From Candidatus Woesearchaeota archaeon (lineage in GTDB: Archaea > Nanobdellota > Nanobdellia > Woesearchaeales > DSVV01), in NCBI GenBank assembly GCA_016205905.1, contig JACQSP010000003.1:1-6772 (forward strand): a stretch of 6,772 nucleotides of DNA, given 5' to 3'. Positions 5,005-6,772 of this stretch are shown here, one piece after another; the first letter of the stretch is position 1; each line of letters begins with the position of its first letter. A program made the translations under genes and the position numbers. A model generated the notes under the pieces. The model saw only the letters and a list, made by a program, of their open reading frames with translations. It made no database searches and was not told the DNA's origin.

Positions 5005-5799
5005 ATGGAAAAGAAACAATCTGATAAAAAACACCAAGAAGGCACAGCTAAAGATATAATTAACACAACTAAAGATACAGCGAAAAAAACAGTCCAAATC
5101 AGATTAGTTGGCTCCTCACATATTGCACAGCAGTCAATAGATGATGTCAAAAAGAACATAATCAATTTCAAACCGGATATTGTTGCAGTTGAATTAGATG
5201 CAAGAAGGCTGGAAGCATTATTGGATAATGAAAAAAATAATGGAAATAATAAACAAAAAGTCCCTATTTCATTAATATTCAAAATAGGTGTTGTCGGCTA
5301 TATATTTGCAAAGTTTGGGAGCTGGGGCTCAAAAAAACTTGGCAAACTTGTTGGTGTTGAGCCAGGCGAGGAAATGCTGACTGCTGTAAAACTCGCAAGA
5401 GAAAAAGGCATTAAACTAGCGCTTATTGACCAGCCAATAGAAATTACTCTTGCGAGGTTTTCTGCGAAAATTACTTTAAGGGAAAAATTAAGATTTGTCA
5501 AGGATTTAATTTACTCAATCTTTTTTGCAAAAAAGGCAGCAAAGGAAATAGGCATTGATATCAACTCATTTGATTTAAGAAAAGTGCCTTCTGCTAAAAT
5601 AATCAAACAGTTGGTTAATGTCATGAAAACTAAATATCCTAACGCATATCTTGTTTTAGTTGACGAGAGAAACAGGATTATGGCGCATAATTTAATCAGA
5701 TTATCAAAAACACATCAAAAAATACTAGCAGTTGTCGGCGCCGGACATTTAGAAGGGATTAAAAGCGAGATGGATAAATTAATGGTCGCAAATTCTTAA
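5005..5799 (+). CDS. TraB/PrgY-family protein, short form
   Basis: The 264-residue protein belongs to the TraB/PrgY/TIKI superfamily, named after the enterococcal pheromone-shutdown protein. Some members are membrane-anchored metalloproteases, but the archaeal role is not established. The superfamily's two GxxH motifs are visible as GSSH (36-39) and GAGH (245-248). Also present are VAVELDARR (60-68), GVEPGEEM (117-124), ALIDQPIEITLARF (139-152) and VLVDERNRIMA (217-227), all in family order. The first 30 residues are lysine-rich and low in complexity. Many archaeal homologues are nearer 400 residues, with several C-terminal membrane helices; this one stops soon after GAGHLEGI and lacks them. 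Only a modest hydrophobic stretch at about 86-104 could touch the membrane. It is transcribed away from secF from a shared intergenic region and is followed by convergent genes. ATG 5005 is the only methionine upstream of the domain. Confidence 0.92.
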   Translation: MEKKQSDKKHQEGTAKDIINTTKDTAKKTVQIRLVGSSHIAQQSIDDVKKNIINFKPDIVAVELDARRLEALLDNEKNNGNNKQKVPISLIFKIGVVGYIFAKFGSWGSKKLGKLVGVEPGEEMLTAVKLAREKGIKLALIDQPIEITLARFSAKITLREKLRFVKDLIYSIFFAKKAAKEIGIDINSFDLRKVPSAKIIKQLVNVMKTKYPNAYLVLVDERNRIMAHNLIRLSKTHQKILAVVGAGHLEGIKSEMDKLMVANS

Positions 5800-5849
5800 T
5801 GATAATAATCATGATAATTGCTTAGGAATCATGTGAGAATAATGTGTCC

Positions 5850-5875
5850 AAAAATACTTTATAATAATTATAAGT
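5850..5875 (-). terminator. Weak AT hairpin and T run after the 5878-6318 gene
   Basis: In the 78-base convergent gap, 5856-5875 forms an almost pure AT hairpin (ACT-t-TATAAT against ATTATA-AGT). On the minus strand a run of five T (5854-5850) follows. This could end the minus-strand unit. Support is limited because AT-only palindromes are common in this genome. Confidence 0.28.
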
Positions 5876-5877
5876 AC

Positions 5878-6318
5878 TCAACTTCGACAGTACCTATAAA
5901 TCATACCAAAAGAAAGTCCTTTGTCTGTATCAATAGTTAGTCCATCTTGCAATCCTTTTTCAGTTTCTTTTGATAAATTTGGTGATATACCTAATACTCT
6001 TTTTATTCTTTCACTTATTGTTTCTTTTTGAGAAATATCAGCAGAAACATTACTTGCAGGTTTATAAGGCACTAATCTTATAATATTATAATCAATCCTT
6101 TCTCTTGTTACAGGATGTGCTCTATTTGAGGGAATAATTTTTCCAACATACCCCTCAACAAATCTCCAGTCATCATTAGTAACATAGCCACAATAAGTTC
6201 CCACAGACATTATTACTCTATCACCTGTATGTAAATCATAATCACAACTATTAAGGCAGTTTAATATTCCTTTTTCAATTTTTTCTCTAATTGTTTCACT
6301 TGAAATTGTAGGAAGCAT
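5878..6318 (-). CDS. Hypothetical protein, unrecognised family
   Basis: 146 residues, predicted soluble, no signal peptide. Residues 6-30 look helical (ETIREKIEKGILNCLNSC). A beta-rich middle (about 32-84) begins TGDRVIMSVGTYCGY and continues GYVGKIIPSNRAHPVTRERIDYNIIRLVPYKP; the GDRV and GYVGKI strands recall a small SH3- or KOW-like barrel, but this is only an impression. The tail (90-146) is charged and probably partly disordered. Cysteines are at 21, 25, 43 and 144. ATG 6318 is preferred over GTG 6330: GGTG at 6331-6328 lies nine bases before it, inside the end of the upstream gene, whose stop is one base away. This tight coupling to a membrane-protein gene suggests the two act together, but no function can be assigned. 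Confidence 0.7.
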   Translation of the reverse strand: MLPTISSETIREKIEKGILNCLNSCDYDLHTGDRVIMSVGTYCGYVTNDDWRFVEGYVGKIIPSNRAHPVTRERIDYNIIRLVPYKPASNVSADISQKETISERIKRVLGISPNLSKETEKGLQDGLTIDTDKGLSFGMIYRYCRS

Positions 6319-6319
6319 T

Positions 6320-6772
6320 TTATTCTTCACCTACGTTTTTACTAACAAGCTCCAAATAATAAATCCTGTTAAACATTATCATCAGATATGCAACAAAACT
6401 GCTTAAAACAAAGAGTGAGATACTAATTATGCTCATTAAATTCATATTCTGGCCGAGCTTAAATATGACAAATGAAAAACTAACACCAACCAGAGAAATT
6501 ATTCCTGCATAAACTAAAAAAATTATTAATAAACTAATTAATGGCTTGTAAGCATATAACTTTGACATGGCATTCCATGCCATTATAAACGATGGCTTTA
6601 TCTCTTTGTTCATACAAAAAAACAAATGAAGCAGATTGACAAACAGATATGCAAAGATAAATATAACCACAAAACCTGCAATTAATGCTGTCTTTTTGTA
6701 TTCTGGCTTTATCATATATGTTAATGCTGTTGATAAAATAACATTGATTAGAAATACAATGAAATAAACACG
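6320..6772 (-). CDS. Multi-spanning membrane protein, N-terminus beyond the right edge
   Basis: The frame is open from the TAA at 6322-6320 to the window edge. The ATG at 6715 is probably internal: the codons upstream encode VYFIVFLINVILSTALTY, a good membrane helix that merges into the next segment. Of the 150 visible residues, four hydrophobic segments stand out: about 2-19, 28-53, 76-101 (SLLIIFLVYAGIISLVGVSF) and 112-136. Between helices 2 and 3 is a short loop with KPSFIMAWNAMSKLYAYKP, a pattern seen in uncharacterised polytopic proteins with a W-centred amphipathic loop. No catalytic or transport motif was recognised. It overlaps the operon logic of the following gene, whose Shine-Dalgarno lies in its last codons. 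The family was not recognised. Confidence 0.72.
   Translation of the reverse strand, partial: RVYFIVFLINVILSTALTYMIKPEYKKTALIAGFVVIFIFAYLFVNLLHLFFCMNKEIKPSFIMAWNAMSKLYAYKPLISLLIIFLVYAGIISLVGVSFSFVIFKLGQNMNLMSIISISLFVLSSFVAYLMIMFNRIYYLELVSKNVGEE
6328..6331 (-). promoter_or_regulatory. Shine-Dalgarno core deciding the start at 6318
   Basis: GGTG on the minus strand, nine bases before ATG 6318 and inside the last codons of the upstream membrane-protein gene. This indicates translation within a polycistronic message and disfavours the GTG at 6330, which overlaps the motif. Confidence 0.5.

Noticed and set aside
6713..6715. ATG 6715 as the start of the right-hand membrane protein
   Set aside because: The frame continues without a stop to the window edge and encodes a further hydrophobic helix, so the gene most likely begins outside the window.

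Overview
The window looks like a piece of an AT-rich archaeal genome, most likely from a DPANN lineage of the Woesearchaeota/Pacearchaeota type. That placement is inference. The evidence is an archaeal-type UMP kinase, archaeal SecD and SecF as separate proteins, a TraB/PrgY-family protein, archaeal Shine-Dalgarno cores (GGTG, GGAGG), and TATA-like boxes about 20-30 bases before start codons, which suggests leaderless transcripts.

Layout. Positions 1-77 follow pyrH and may hold the start of another minus-strand gene that runs off the left edge. pyrH (UMP kinase, pyrimidine nucleotide synthesis) occupies 78-758 on the minus strand. Positions 765-1968 hold two small, related four-helix DMT/SMR-type membrane proteins on the minus strand (961-1308 and 1334-1684). 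They lie between two inverted copies of a foldback repeat (about 782-955 and 1801-1930). Next come secD (1969-3765) and secF (3809-4804), a minus-strand operon transcribed secF then secD. A divergent intergenic region of about 200 bases carries TATA-like boxes and a 7-bp inverted repeat, and leads into a plus-strand TraB-family gene (5005-5799). It converges on a two-gene minus-strand unit of unknown function: a soluble protein (5878-6318) and a multi-spanning membrane protein that is cut by the right edge (6320-6772).

How the genes work together. SecF and SecD form the membrane complex that uses the ion gradient to help preproteins through the Sec channel. This SecD carries a PDZ-like domain, a cluster of N-glycosylation sequons and a four-cysteine loop in its extracytoplasmic part. 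The two small membrane proteins probably form one heteromeric transporter or flippase of unknown substrate. pyrH is housekeeping, and its upstream leader is made of the left foldback repeat.

The least ordinary part is 782-1930. Two foldback elements share their arms but not their centres. They face each other around the transporter pair, and the best-conserved hairpin differs between copies only in its loop and in one compensatory base pair. No transposase, integrase, CRISPR array, rRNA or tRNA was recognised.
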